Shown: positions 1 to 12,800 of the stretch, one piece after another
Layout of the letters: each line of letters opens with the position of its first letter
How positions within the stretch are numbered: the stretch's first letter is position 1
Source of the DNA: Siphonodentalium dalli
Taxonomy: Eukaryota > Mollusca > Scaphopoda > Gadilida > Siphonodentaliidae
Assembly: GCA_032622095.1 (NCBI GenBank)
Contig: CP136068.1
Span: 157,799,465 to 157,863,464, forward strand
Length of the DNA stretch: 64,000 nucleotides
Reading direction: 5' to 3'
Position numbers and translations under genes: made by a program
Notes under the pieces: generated by a model
The model's input: the letters and a program-made list of their open reading frames with translations, nothing else
Told to the model about the DNA's origin: nothing
The model's database searches: none

Positions 1-736
1 TCATCATGATGTCTTTTACTTGTATGTATACATCAGGGTATGTGCTGGACCAAAATTTACTTTTGCCAAATAATTTGCCAAATGAAAATATTTTTTGCCA
101 AATTATTTTAGCATTTGCCAAATGCTATCGCTGATAATATCATTTTCTGCATCATTAAGTCTTATGTTTCGGCACTCCTGGTTTGAACAACTTTTCATAT
201 CGATTGAAAAGCAGTTAGTTAATAATTAATTATGCTCGCATTCATCTCTATTGTGGTGTATCATATAACAATACGCTAATCACCGAACAATACAATGGTA
301 GAAGGGTTGCTTCATCAGAAGGGCAAATCACAGGGGGATTATCTATGTAAACACTATGACCACACAAAATAACTCCAACCATCGATACTAATGCTATGAG
401 ATTAACTGTTTCTTAATAGAGGTGTTAACTTTTTCTAAACCTTATAAAACACAACTAATATAACTATGTTGTAAGAGTTTCCTGAAATGAATGATATTGA
501 TTGACCAATATTTATCAACTTTCTCAAGGAATTAAAAAGTGACTTGCCAAAACTTTTGCCAAATGAAAATATTTTTTGCCAAATGTTAATTATTTTTGCC
601 ATTGGCAAATTTGGCAAGTGACCCTGGTATACATTCTTAGTATACAGTCAATATTGCAAGAACTTTTGTCTTTTCTGACTATGTAACTATATCAGGATTC
701 CTGCATTTTTCTTGACATTTTATTTCTGTTATGCAG
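1..736. other. intron or upstream sequence with scattered TTTGCCAAAT motifs
   Basis: No exon is evident before 737. The motif tttgccaaat recurs at about 62-130 and 545-620, and the inverted form ggcaaatttggcaag at 603-618 suggests a small decayed repeat with ends at these two places. Confidence 0.4.
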
Positions 737-803
737 GTGGTGTTGATGAGAACTTGGAGGTTGACGTAACTACAGTAGAGCTCATCACTGCATTTGTAAG
801 CAG
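737..803 (+). CDS. internal exon of the nuclear-protein gene
   Basis: The acceptor is ttatgcag and the donor is AGCAG|gtatgt. Only one frame is open; it reads ENLEVDVTTVELITAFVS near its end. An alternative donor (TTT|gtaagc) lies 8 bases earlier but would put a stop just after the start of the next exon, so the later donor was chosen. The exon is 67 bases long and ends after two bases of a codon. Confidence 0.6.
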
Positions 804-3800
804 GTATGTTCTTCGTGACCTACAAAATACAATTTTATGAATAATACTAATTTTGGAAGTCTTTCATAATCATTCTTAAAACAAAAGTCAAATACTGTGC
901 CTGACCAGGACTGTCAAACAAATCATGTATGCTAAGGCCAAACAGAAAAAAGATATTTGATTCTTAGGCAATTATTTTGGAAATCAATGCGAGAGCGAGG
1001 GTTTTATTATTATCTTTTATTTTGTTGCGCTACATATCCAATTCATATAAAAATACGGAATATAAATACAGTCTGAACGAAAAGTTAAAGTGATCATCCA
1101 AACTATCGTAGAAAGTCTTGATTCACTTATTCCGCTGACTAATTAGAGACTGTATATGCACCGCAATGGATGATAGACAATAAAACTTCAAATAACCATC
1201 ATAACATGGCCAACATACACTGCTTGTCAAACTTTATTGCACTCCGGTTTGCGTGCCTTCGATCACAATAGCGTAGAAAGGGGGGAAACTTAATCTTGCA
1301 GGGTTACTTTCTTACTTTGCAAAGTTCGCAAAGGTCAGGTCATTCAATATCCGACTTCCTGCTGATCTTTTATCGAAATATTTCAACACATTTGGCCAAT
1401 AAACTTGGGGTTTTGGACAACCTGTGGTGACAATATACCTGATCAGGCCTCAGCTTGCAGGTTGAGAATAGGGAGAAGTGACTTCTCCCTCTGGCAGAAA
1501 TAGGGAGAAGTGAGAGAAAAATAGGGAGAAGTGAGAGACTGGAGAATAATTTCATCTGATAATTTATTTAATATGTATAGGTTAAACAAACGGAAAAAAA
1601 AAACATTATAATGGAAAAAAATTCAAATTTTTCATTTAAAGGGGTACTGTACCCCAATTTTAATAAATTCCCGGTGACAATAGCGATCTAATATCAATAT
1701 TATATTTTAAAATAACTAATTTGAGTCGACGATGTCTACTGAAAACGTTCCGGTTAACAGGCTATCGCAAAAGTAAAATTGAATTATTTAATATAAATTA
1801 ATTTATGGCTGGAGTCATAAAATGGAGAATTATGCCAGTACGAGTTACCGTTCTTGAAATAGTATCTGTTGAGTGTCTTTTATCGACGGCCGTTCGCGAA
1901 CATTATTGAGTTATGTTACCTGCAAAAGAAAGGCTCGCTATAACCGATCGGAAAAAAACAAGATTCATAAAGCGTCAAGTATTTTTATAGGGAGTGAGAT
2001 TGTTCGATGGAAGAGATTGAAGTCATCAATTGAAGCTGTGAACAATGAACTTCCGGTTCTTCCTGCGACCTGAGTCTTCTCCGGTGAAGGTCAAAAACAT
2101 GGCGCGTAGTTTGAAATCGTAATATTTTCGTTTCGTTTTTCTTCGCTAAATTAGGTTTATACGAAACTCATATAACACGAACACAATCTAACTTGAAAGT
2201 TATTTCAATGGGAGTAAATACAACAAAAATTGTCTATCCCTGTGTACAGTACCCCTTTAAATGTAATATAGATTGTTTGTTGCATTTGGTTTGCATATAT
2301 ATGCCATAATTAACGGCCTTGAGACGTTGAGTCTTGACATCGATTACCGAGTGTCTCTAAGAGTCTAAAATCACTGAATCATTGGGAATAAAATTACGAT
2401 TTTCCGGTTATGGATCACGTTTTATTTCGAACAAGGCAATACATTGATTAAAACTTTATTTGCACACTATAAAATGGTGCTCTCGGATAATTTTTTCACC
2501 AAATATATTCAGTAACATCAGGTAACATCGGATAATTTAAAGGGAGTACGGATTCAATAGAATTATTTGAGGTCCATTCAATTCGCATTCTGTTATTGCG
2601 TAAAAACACGGAATACCACAACGACTGAAACGGAACTAAAACAAACAAAACGTTTAAATCGGCAATATAATAATAATTTGAGTCGGCGGTTTTAAAGCAG
2701 TCGGTCGGGACGAGCAGAAACCAACACTTTATTAAGTATGGCCCAAACGGAAGGCTTCTTTGTTTGATATATTATAATCCTTGTCTGGACATTGAAGACC
2801 GCATTTACTTACTCAATGCTGTTAAACAAAAGGAGTCGACCTTGTGTCAACATTTTGTCACTGTTTGACTCGCAGGCGATATATTCATAATTGATTTGTA
2901 ACACTATAGCATGCATGGCTTATCGCTTGCTACAGCCGTAGGATAATTTTGGGAAAATCGGAGGGCGACTTCACTTCTCCCTGGCGCGACTTCGAGGCGT
3001 CGAGGGCGACTATTTCGCCCTACTCGCCTGGTAAGCTGAGGCCTGTACCTGATAGTTATTGTTGCCTATGGTCTTTTGTTAAATACCCATTGTAGTTAGC
3101 TCCTGTTTGATATTTGAAACCTAACTAATTTCCTTGTGACAGTTTCCTATTTTCGTGTTACCGGTTTACAACAATGGTGAAATCCAAAATTGAAATAAAA
3201 TGGTCCAACGCAGGCCATTTTTTTTCAATGCGGCGATGCCTGAGAATCAAAACCCTTTTTTTTTTTGGCCCAAGGTAAAAAATTTAAATTAGTTACCTGT
3301 TTTATTGTCTGTTGACAATTTACGGGGTATTAATAGTTTATTTTGATGGCCTTAATGAATAAATATATATTATTATTATATTAATATTTATTTTTGTCTT
3401 AAATTTAGCGATGAAGAAGAGGAAGACAGACAAGCGCTCTTATTTCTGCCCGTCGCTCCGGACATTGATGAACCTGAGGAAGGCTGGTCTGTTCAAGTCG
3501 AGAATATGGTGAGATCAGGGCCCGAATTACTTTTGCATAGCAAACTGTTATGCATAACTGGAGATTGCATAGCACTCTTGAAGAATTGCATATCAAATGT
3601 TTAAATCTCTTGAAATGCTTCACGCCACACACATGTGTCACACAGTGTCAGGTCAATAAGCTAAAGAGATCACCCAATGTAGATAAACGTACTCTGTAGA
3701 GATGGATAATTGAGCATTAAAACAGTTAGTGAACTCACCGGCAAGCTCACAAACTGTTTTCATGCTCAATTCCCATGAATAAAAAAAAGAAAAATTTAAA

Positions 3801-6800
3801 TATTCCAAAAAAACAAACGCAAAAATGCATATAAATATATCTGTACCACAGTACTTGAGAAATCAAAATTGTATTTCTACTTGTAGCGATGCTATTTCTA
3901 CATGTAGCGATGCTATTTCTACCTGTAGCGATGCTATTTTTACCTGTAGCGATGCTATTGAAATTTGCCTGTAAATACCGTGCAATTATCTTTTAAGGTA
4001 CTACATACAGAGAAACATCATTTTCCTTATTTTAGTTGGTCAATCAATTGAAATCAACACTGCTGGCATCGTTCCGAACAGGTGTGGAGCTGCTGTTAAG
4101 AAATTAGGACACGCACATGTGCTTTATGGCAGAGTGACCGACACTAATTAAAGCTCTGATGGGGTGATCCAATACCGAATAATGTAATTATTTTCATAAT
4201 TGTTCATGCTCAAATCCCCGAATACGTTTATCTCCTAATTATTTCACAGGCACCAGAAGAACAGACTGTGGAGAAAAAAAAATCGAGCCAAACGACGGAG
4301 GCTGGTCCGACTCCTAGTAAACGGAAGAAAACTAAATCCGTAGACATCGACCTTCCTTCTGCACCATTGGATGGTAAGTAATTCTGTGTCCTAGTCAGCA
4401 AGGTGCATAGTGCATTAGACTGTCAAAAGGTGTCCAGCTGATGAAGGTCGTTCAATAAATGTCATGATACAGGGTCATTAACAAGTGCAAATGCACAAAG
4501 AAGAGTTACAACTCCAAAGATTGAGATATCTTAGGCAAGAGCCTGACGTGTTTCTTCGCTAGTGCGAGTCATCGGAGGCAATGAATGGCCGTGTGGTCGG
4601 CCTTATATACCCTACCACAGGGGTGACGTCATCTCCTGCTCCGTGATTGGTCAGATATATCGATTGTTTCCAATTGGTTGAAAGGTAGACCGCCATTGGT
4701 CACGTGGTGGTCAAGTGTAGACCGCCAGGGTTGAACTCGGGGGTCAAAGTAGACCGCCAAGTAGATCGCCAATGTGTAGACCGCCAGCGATTTTTGTAGA
4801 CCGCCACGTTGGCGGTCTACATCGGTAGGTAGACCGCCAATGTTGTTGGTAGACCGCCAGGGTGGCGGTCTACATCAATAGTAGACTGACAGCGATTTGT
4901 GTAGACCGCCAAGTTATATATGTCATCAAAACTGACCCAGAGACATATTCCTCATAAATGAAGAGGAAATCAGCGGAGATCAACTGGATGTACCGACTGA
5001 GAACGCTTTAACCATTCTGGATGAATAAGAAAGACTTCTAGAAATAGATTGTTTATTATGATACAGGGTCCCCGCGGGTCATGGAAGGTATGGAAAGTCA
5101 TGGAAATTTATTGTGATAAATTCCAGGCCCTTAAAACGTATGGAAAAATATATGTGTCCATAAATGTCATGGAAAGTGAAAACAAAAGCTGCCTGGCTGC
5201 ATACGAACGCTTTTCTCAATGCGATGCAGTCAGTATGCAATATATCGGGTATCGTTATTTACGGTAATGCATGCGAGCAGTGTGTGATCAAATTGAAACA
5301 TCATCAATGATTGGCTGCTTGATAACCTTGACTTGTTATTTCAACCAATGGGCGATACTGTTTGAAAGGAGGTTTGAATGAGCGCGCGCCCGCTTGCTTC
5401 CTGTTTACTGAACACACAAAAGAAAATATTTACGCTTCATCAAAAACCGGATAATTCTATTCTATTATAAAATAATGCCTGGTTAGCTGACGAAGATATG
5501 AAGGCATGGCTTGTGAATGTTCCCGCAAACAAATTCAAGGCCAAATGTAAATTGTGCATCAAAGAAATTGACATCGGAAACATAGGAATTCGAGCGGTGA
5601 AATAAACAAATGAAGATGTTACGAGCGAGCATGGGAACAATGCAACAGTTTTTTACACAAAACGAGACTTCGTCCAGTTGTAATGGCACTAATGCAGGCC
5701 ATGCTCTGGCGTATGATTTATTGCCTGTGATCATGAAGACTATCAATGGATATGGAATTTAAAAAGCTATTCAGGTAAGATTAATCATCATAAATATTAA
5801 CTAGGCTTCAAATTCCATGTGGGAAATTTGGATACTTCCATATATCACATTTTCCCATTTCTCATGTTATACATTACATTCTTCCCGCTTTCTCGCTTTA
5901 TCCCATTCTGTCCCCACCCTCCCCTCCCTCTCTTTCTCTCTCTGTCGGTCGCTCTCTCATTAGCTGACTACTTATCCGAATATGAACCATCGCTTTGGTT
6001 TATCATAGTAGACAGCAAGAAGTTGAGAAGAAATAAATTCTCACATTTAGTTTGCTGTTTATGTTTCCTTCAGCTTATACGAGCATTTCTTCTGATGTTT
6101 TATTTTAAAAAACAGAACTATCACCAGGAGGTTCAGCTTTATAGCCGAAATAAAGGCTAGCAGCCTAACGGTTTAAAATTGGGCAATGCAGTGGACTTAT
6201 ATATAGTCTCTTGGTCGTATCACGAAACTATCGGTTGTAATGGTAAAGGAAAGACAGCCGTTTGTTAATTTCACTATGTTGGGTTTGAGTAAGATGCATT
6301 CCTAATTTTGAACACCTGAATGTGACAAAGGCGAATATTTTATATTGTGCCATAATAATCACGAACCGAATCGTGATGGCAAAATAGGTGATTGGTGTAT
6401 TATGACACATGTACTGAGTCGGAATACAATACGTTTGGTGTATTATAATGGCACACGTGAAAAGTCATGATGGCAAAATTCTGGGTGGTTTATTTATTCT
6501 CAGTGAGAGCGTTCCGATGAATGGCAAAAAGCCATATTTCCGACTAAATCCTGAAAAATTACCCATCATTCTGCTGTGGTTAAGGGGTCGATTACTTAGA
6601 GCATTAATTACTGTAACTATGCAAAGTCTCGCCATGAGTAAACCTTCGGCTTTTAGCGCAATTTGAACAGACACAACAAAGTTGTTCCTGGACACTATCT
6701 ATCATATCCACCCATAATTTTTTTTTTATCTCGATGTTTGATTTTTTGATAATTTTCCCCCCTTTGATTTTCGTTCGAATTTGCCAAAACTCTGAACCCA

Positions 6801-9800
6801 CCCGAAGCTCTCTCACTGTTGGGCGGGTTGCTTTTATTGCATTGTGGTAAAACTTTGTTGTCATACCTACACGATACTGGTGTACCTGCTCCTGCATTAA
6901 CCTTGCTCATTCATTAGCCCGTTTGATTTGGCGCTATAAATAGGTCATTTTCTTGTCCCGGCCATGGATCGGTAAAGGTTAGAAAAAAAACTTACAAGCG
7001 GTACATTTCGGTCCGCATCACTCTCCCCATTCAGAATTTGCTAAATCTGACGTTTACATCCGCCACATGTCTGCCTGGTCTCACCACTCCACCCTGGTCT
7101 CTCACCGCCTCCCCGAGCCTGGTCTCACCCTTTCTCAACGCATTCTAGATATACTCTACAATTGTCGATAAATGTGAGAGGCCGGTTTAAGGGCCATAAC
7201 TCCATAAATCAAGCACGGACAAAATTCTCAATGTCTTAACGCCCGTGTACTGTAGAAGCTGTACACACGCCGAAAATTTCAGCGTTCTACTTTCAGCGGT
7301 TCCTGAGAGATTAAGCATAACAAACTTACCAGAAAAAAATAATAGAGAGTAATAAATATAATAGGGAAAAATGGAGAAACGTAAAAGGGCAATAACTCTA
7401 TAAAGAAACGTTCGGCCGAAATCCGGATACCGTTATTTTCATTAGCTCTTAGATGTCTACCTTTCCCAGAGATTTCGCGTTCCTACTACCATTGGTTGCC
7501 TCAGTATTGCCAATTAAAGGAAAAAAAACTGCCCCAACAGAAATACAATATACTCCCATATTAAAATATGGAAGTATAATAACAGTTTTCATACTACCGG
7601 TAGTACTGTTTCTGCCTAAGTCTGCCTTATATAATATTGGTGGCTTTATCTGGTGTTATGCGAATTATGGGTAACTTTTCAGGATTTAGTCGGAAATATG
7701 GCTTGTTGACATCATCGGAAAGCTCTCCCCGAGAAGCGGTATACATGTATTAACTCTATTGAGCTGAATTCAATTACATCAACAGTCTCATACTGTATGC
7801 AGGTAAATGTTTATCTGTCTGTTTATATGCAAGATGGGTAACTCTATTTACCTTAATTAAATTACATCAACATTTCTATCTGACTGTTTACATGGATATG
7901 CAAGAGGGATAACTCTATTTACCTAAATTAATATATGACCGTATTTATACAAGAGGGATAACTCTATTTACCTTAATTAAATTACATCAGCATTGCCATA
8001 CTGTTTGCGATCTATACATGTATAACTGTGTTTTGTGTGGTTATGCAAGAGTGATAACTATATTACCTTATTAAATTAGTAAATTACACCAACATTATCA
8101 TACTGGCTACCAATATAAATATTATATATTATTAGTGACTTTGTCTTGTGTGATTATGCAAGAGGGATAACTGCATTCACAATTTCAGCCTGGTTAATTA
8201 CATCAACAATCTCTATTATCTTATACTGTTAGCTGTGTAGCCTGGCTACAAAAATGTTCAAAATATAATCACTTGACTGTACTACATATGAATCAATTTG
8301 ATAAATTCCAGGTTTCGATGGATAGCCCAATTGTGAACTGGAATCTGTTTGAGCTGTTACAGAAGGAACTTGCCAGTGAAGATGCCCCAGAACTGTTAAA
8401 TATTTGATCATGCGGCTTGCATACTGTGCATAATGCTTTTAAGCATGGACACACAAGTTCTCAATTCTATGTCAGCAGTGTGCTAAAAGCTTTGCACTAC
8501 CTTTTTCTTGATGCCCCTGCCAGACGAGACGACTTCACCAACATAACTAATACATCAGTTTTTGGAATGCCGTTCAGTGGACATCGATGGATAGAGAATG
8601 TACCAATGGTCCAGCAAGCACAGCAAATCTGGCCAGCAGTGCAGATATGTCAGGAAAGTGAAAGTCAGCACAGATTATGACATGCCAAAATCCAAATCAT
8701 ATCAGGACATTGTTAAGGCCACAGATGATAAATGTTGAAAGTATAGCAAACCAACTGAGGCCGTTCCTTACCCTGTTTCAGACCTCTGGTACCATTCTTA
8801 TGTGAGCATCTGGAAAAAATGATGAGAGGAATAATTAAGAGGTTCATTAAGCCAGATATTCTGTCATATGCTCATGGCATTTTGAAGATTGATGTGAAGA
8901 AAGCCGAAAATAGAGTTGGGTACAGGTAAGTTGTAGGTTTCAAGGCTGTAATGGAGGTCAAGAAACTTCTTGATAACAAAACAATTTCAGACATAGAATC
9001 CATGGATTTTAGACTCAGTTGTATGGCCTATTTATCAAAAATTGCAGAACATTTGATGGATAAGACACCAATGGCTTATACACTGGTAAGAAATATGCGC
9101 TGAATCCTAAGCACATGGTGAATGACCCACTTGGATCGGCTGCGCAGTTCAAGATTGTTCTCCAAAATCTTGTTGAGTCGAATCGACTGCGATAATCTGC
9201 TGAGATTATTTAACGACTTCCTGGATTCAATGGATGTGGAGTTGAGAAGTGTATTGATATTTATGATATAACGAAAATGGCAGCAGAGGACTTTGTGAGA
9301 CCAGACAAGTTATTTCATGAATAAATGTGTGTAATATCTTCTAATTTCTCTTCACTGTGGAGGGTGGTGAAACTATGATTGACTATGTCACATGGTCAAG
9401 GCACAGTAGAGCATGGATTTTCCATAAATAAGGAGGTGATGGCAGCTAATATGCAAGAGTTGTAATTGCTTTCACAGCGAGTTATCATAGACCACATCGG
9501 CCACATTGGAGGGCTTGAAAGCTTTGTGGTAACACACACCATCATTGTTAAAGTATGCATCAGCTGCTCGACAAAAGTACAGGAACCATCTGGATGAGCA
9601 AAATAAAGCAAACTCATTATCAACCAGGGCTAAAAAAATAAAGAATATTCAGGATGAGATACGGGAGCTAGGCAGGAAGAAACAGATTTTGGACACCGAT
9701 ATTAAAGGATTATCTGATAAGGCTGATGATCTTGCTATGGAGGCAGAAGCTAAAAGAAAGATCAACCTGATATTGGAGTCAAATGCCTTAAACAAATCAT

Positions 9801-12800
9801 GCCGAGAAAAGAAAGAGGATGTTGTGCTCATTGAAGTTGGAAAAACTTCAGCAGAAATTGTCGGAAAATTCACAGTAAATCCAGACTGCACGTCGTGACG
9901 GTGTACATATGTTAGATATTATAATTCAATTCACATGCATTGGACTTTGATGATTGTGTAAAACAAAAACTTGTGTCAACAGTAGACTTTGATTCCTTTA
10001 AATACTAGTATCAACTGTAATTCGAAGCCAATGCTAATGTGAGTATTAGATTTTGAACTTCTACTGTCTAACAGCGGCCGGGACACACATAGTTTTCGGT
10101 ATTACACCACCCCTATTCACTATAAAAATGTAATGGAATTTTGTTTAACCCTTTACCCAACAAACCGGCCAAAACCGGCCAAATAAAGCTTCAACAGCCT
10201 AAATTATCTTGGGTCTGTCTCAATAAAACCATACAAATATGGATATCATTGGAACCGGCTCCTTGACCACATTGTGATAGTTACAGTTATACCCTGTGCC
10301 AATGCATTCTCTTATATATGCGAGTCGACCATAGGTCGCCTCGCATATATAAGAGAATGCATTGGCCTAAAAAAAATCTTTTTTTAACACTTTTTACCAT
10401 TTTTGCTTACATTCTTTAACAATTTTATAATTTTTAATGTGTTAAGCCAATGCATTCTCTTATATATGCGAGGCGACCTATGGTCGACTCGCATATATAA
10501 GAGAATGCATTGGCACAGGGCCCTTCTGTTGGGTAAAGGGTTAAAAAGTCATGGAATTTTGTTTCCAAAAAGCTGCAGGAACCCTGTGATATGGACCCTG
10601 TGATATGGACCCTGTGATATGGCCTTTATTTAGCTCTTTCATGACTGGAGCTTCCTGAATTTTTGCAAAAATCCTATAGGTAGCCTTGCATAAATAAGAG
10701 AATCCATTGGCCGAACAATATTTACCTTGTCCGTACGGAATGTGACAACATCTCTCAGTTAGTTTATTAACATGAGGGTCCATATACCAAAGCACGTTAC
10801 ACAAGTTGCGCAAAATTCCTGCGTTTTGAAATTGGGTAAAACAGTTTTATTGTTTTATTGAGAAAAGAAAATGCAGTTTCCCCACCATTTTCAACAGACA
10901 CTTCTGTGCGGCATCTTCCATTGTATTGTGGAAATAGCAGCCGAAAAAATCTTGCAACCTGGACCGAATTTAGATTCTGGCAAACAAACTTAGTCCTGTG
11001 AATCCTGCGACTTTCCAACAGAAATCCCACTAATACACGCATCACAATCAGCAATAGCCTCACCGTGGTCCTCTGTGACACACATACTTTTCAGCGTCAT
11101 GCTAGGTTTTGTTTACCGAGTGTTCGCTGGCATGTTACGGGTGAACTCCATTGGCGAGTCGGAGCACTTTCATTTTAGAATCACCATCCTTGCATTGCGG
11201 GCGGAGATGACTTGAGCTTATTGTGTTGTATTGTTTGCTCGTATTGACATCACCAAGATTTTGGGCGGCAGCCTCTTTTTATATTCTTATTTGTTGTAAG
11301 CTATAAAAAGTAGCCAGCGAGACGCGGATATACTTGAGAAACATATTGTTGTTTTTTTGTGGCCTTTAATACCTAAAACTTCAGGACATTACTACTGACA
11401 CATTGAAGATGTGCAACATATTGGTGTAACCAACTCCTCCCTGCTACCTTCGTCGGGGGCCATTTTGGTCAGCGACCTTTTATTTGAACATATTTTATTG
11501 TTATAATTAATACATGAATTCATCCCTGTCAATTAGCCCAGCTATTGGCTGAGCTGAGACGACAATAAGAAATATTGTCCAAGGCAAACTTCAGAAACTG
11601 CCAATATTTTATACAAAATTGAAACAACATTGTCTTAAGTGTCACACCGTGGAAGTCTTAAGTGTCACACAGTGGAAGTCTTAAGTGTCACACCATGGAA
11701 GTCTTCAGGCAGCACAGTCTTAAGTGTCACACCGTGGAAGTCTTCAGGCAGCACAGTCTTAAGTGTCACACCATGGAAGTCTTCAGGCAGCACAGTCTTA
11801 AGTGTCACACCGTGGAAGTCTTCAGGCAGCACAGTCTTAAGTGTCACACCGTGGAAGTCTTCAGGCAGCACAAATTCATTATTGAATGTGAGGGAATACT
11901 ATGATAACTAGGGCTATCTTAATAATCGGCTGTGAGGGAATACTATGATAACTAGGGCTATCTTAATAATCGGCTGTGAGGGAATACTATGATAACTAGG
12001 GCTATCTTAATAATCGGCTGTGAGGGAATACTATGATAACTAGGGCTATCTTAATAATCGGCTGTGAGGGAATACTATACTAACTAGGGCTATCTTAATA
12101 ATCAGCAATATTAAAGGCCCACTTAATTTTCGAGTCGCAGATTATTTTTTTTATAGTGCCTTGTATACGATTTTAATAACAATCTATGCCATAAAATATG
12201 ATTAAAATACTATAATTCATCACCATTTGGAATGTCTGTGTCTCAGAAGGTGCCCATGGAGTAATATAAAATAGCTGAAATCATAAAATCATTTTCCCCT
12301 TTATGGCTCGCAGCATGCAACAGAATTCAAACTGTGGTTTATTTTCAATGGAAGGGAAATAAGTCTATATCTAGACTAAATATAGAGTTATTCCCCTTCC
12401 ATTGAAAATAATAGACTTTGTGCAGATACTTCAGCACATAACATACGTCGGTTTCTCAACAAAAACAACCTGTTCACAGTTTATTACATTGAATAAGTTG
12501 AAAATACAATGTTTTTAAGCTTCCTCTTTCAAATGGTATTTTATATAATGTGATCTGGGGGTTCGAAAATTAAGTGGACCTTTAACCCTTTGGAGAGTAT
12601 CTGTAACGTCATAAACATGACGTCATGAGTAAATTTAACGTCAACGTCATAGCAATAATTATTAATAAGTTAGGGTCAAAGGGTCCAATAATTCGTTTTA
12701 ATTTATGTGCATTTTTTGTTAACGTGCGTTATCATAATCGATTGCATTTATAAATTTGGGACATTATATTAATCAAAATAACTCCTTTACAAATCATTTA

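Larger units (their letters stand above)
5476..9898 (+). pseudogene. broken BED-finger hAT-like transposase
   Basis: An N-terminal piece at 5476-5604 reads WLADEDMKAWLVNVPANK followed by a CxxC (AKCKLC), resembling the BED-type finger that opens a transposase-like family common in molluscs and cnidarians; its frame ends at a stop before the second zinc pair. A splice-donor-like TTCAG|gtaaga follows at 5774. The main body resumes near 8312 with SCGLHTVHNAFKHGHT and MPFSGHRWIENVPMV, has an in-frame TGA at 8405-8407, and more breaks up to about 9400. The late motif VEHGFSINKEVMAANMQE resembles the hAT dimerisation region. The last 9545-9898 is an open coiled-coil tail. It cannot make a full protein. 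Family assignment is from remembered motifs. Confidence 0.65.
5064..10586 (+). mobile_element. decayed autonomous hAT-like DNA transposon
   Basis: The left end starts CAGGGTCCCCGCGGG and the right end, inverted, reads CAGGGTTCCTGCAG, with 'catggaa' motifs just inside both ends. CAGGG termini are typical of hAT elements. It contains a broken BED-finger transposase (5476-9898), an intron-like gap holding a nested inverted-repeat element (6505-7728), and a later TTAA MITE (10145-10544). The 8-bp flanks (ttatgata and tgatatgg) do not match, so the ends are less certain than the coding relic. Confidence 0.55.

Noticed and set aside
10797-11081. 94-residue minus-strand frame
   Set aside because: No motif, no splice or promoter context; kept only as a note.
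11639-11911. Repeat-rich frames of 68-90 residues
   Set aside because: They follow a 39-bp tandem repeat on both strands at once.
11634-12110. Regular repeats resembling a CRISPR array
   Set aside because: Units are contiguous with no unique spacers, and the genome is eukaryotic.
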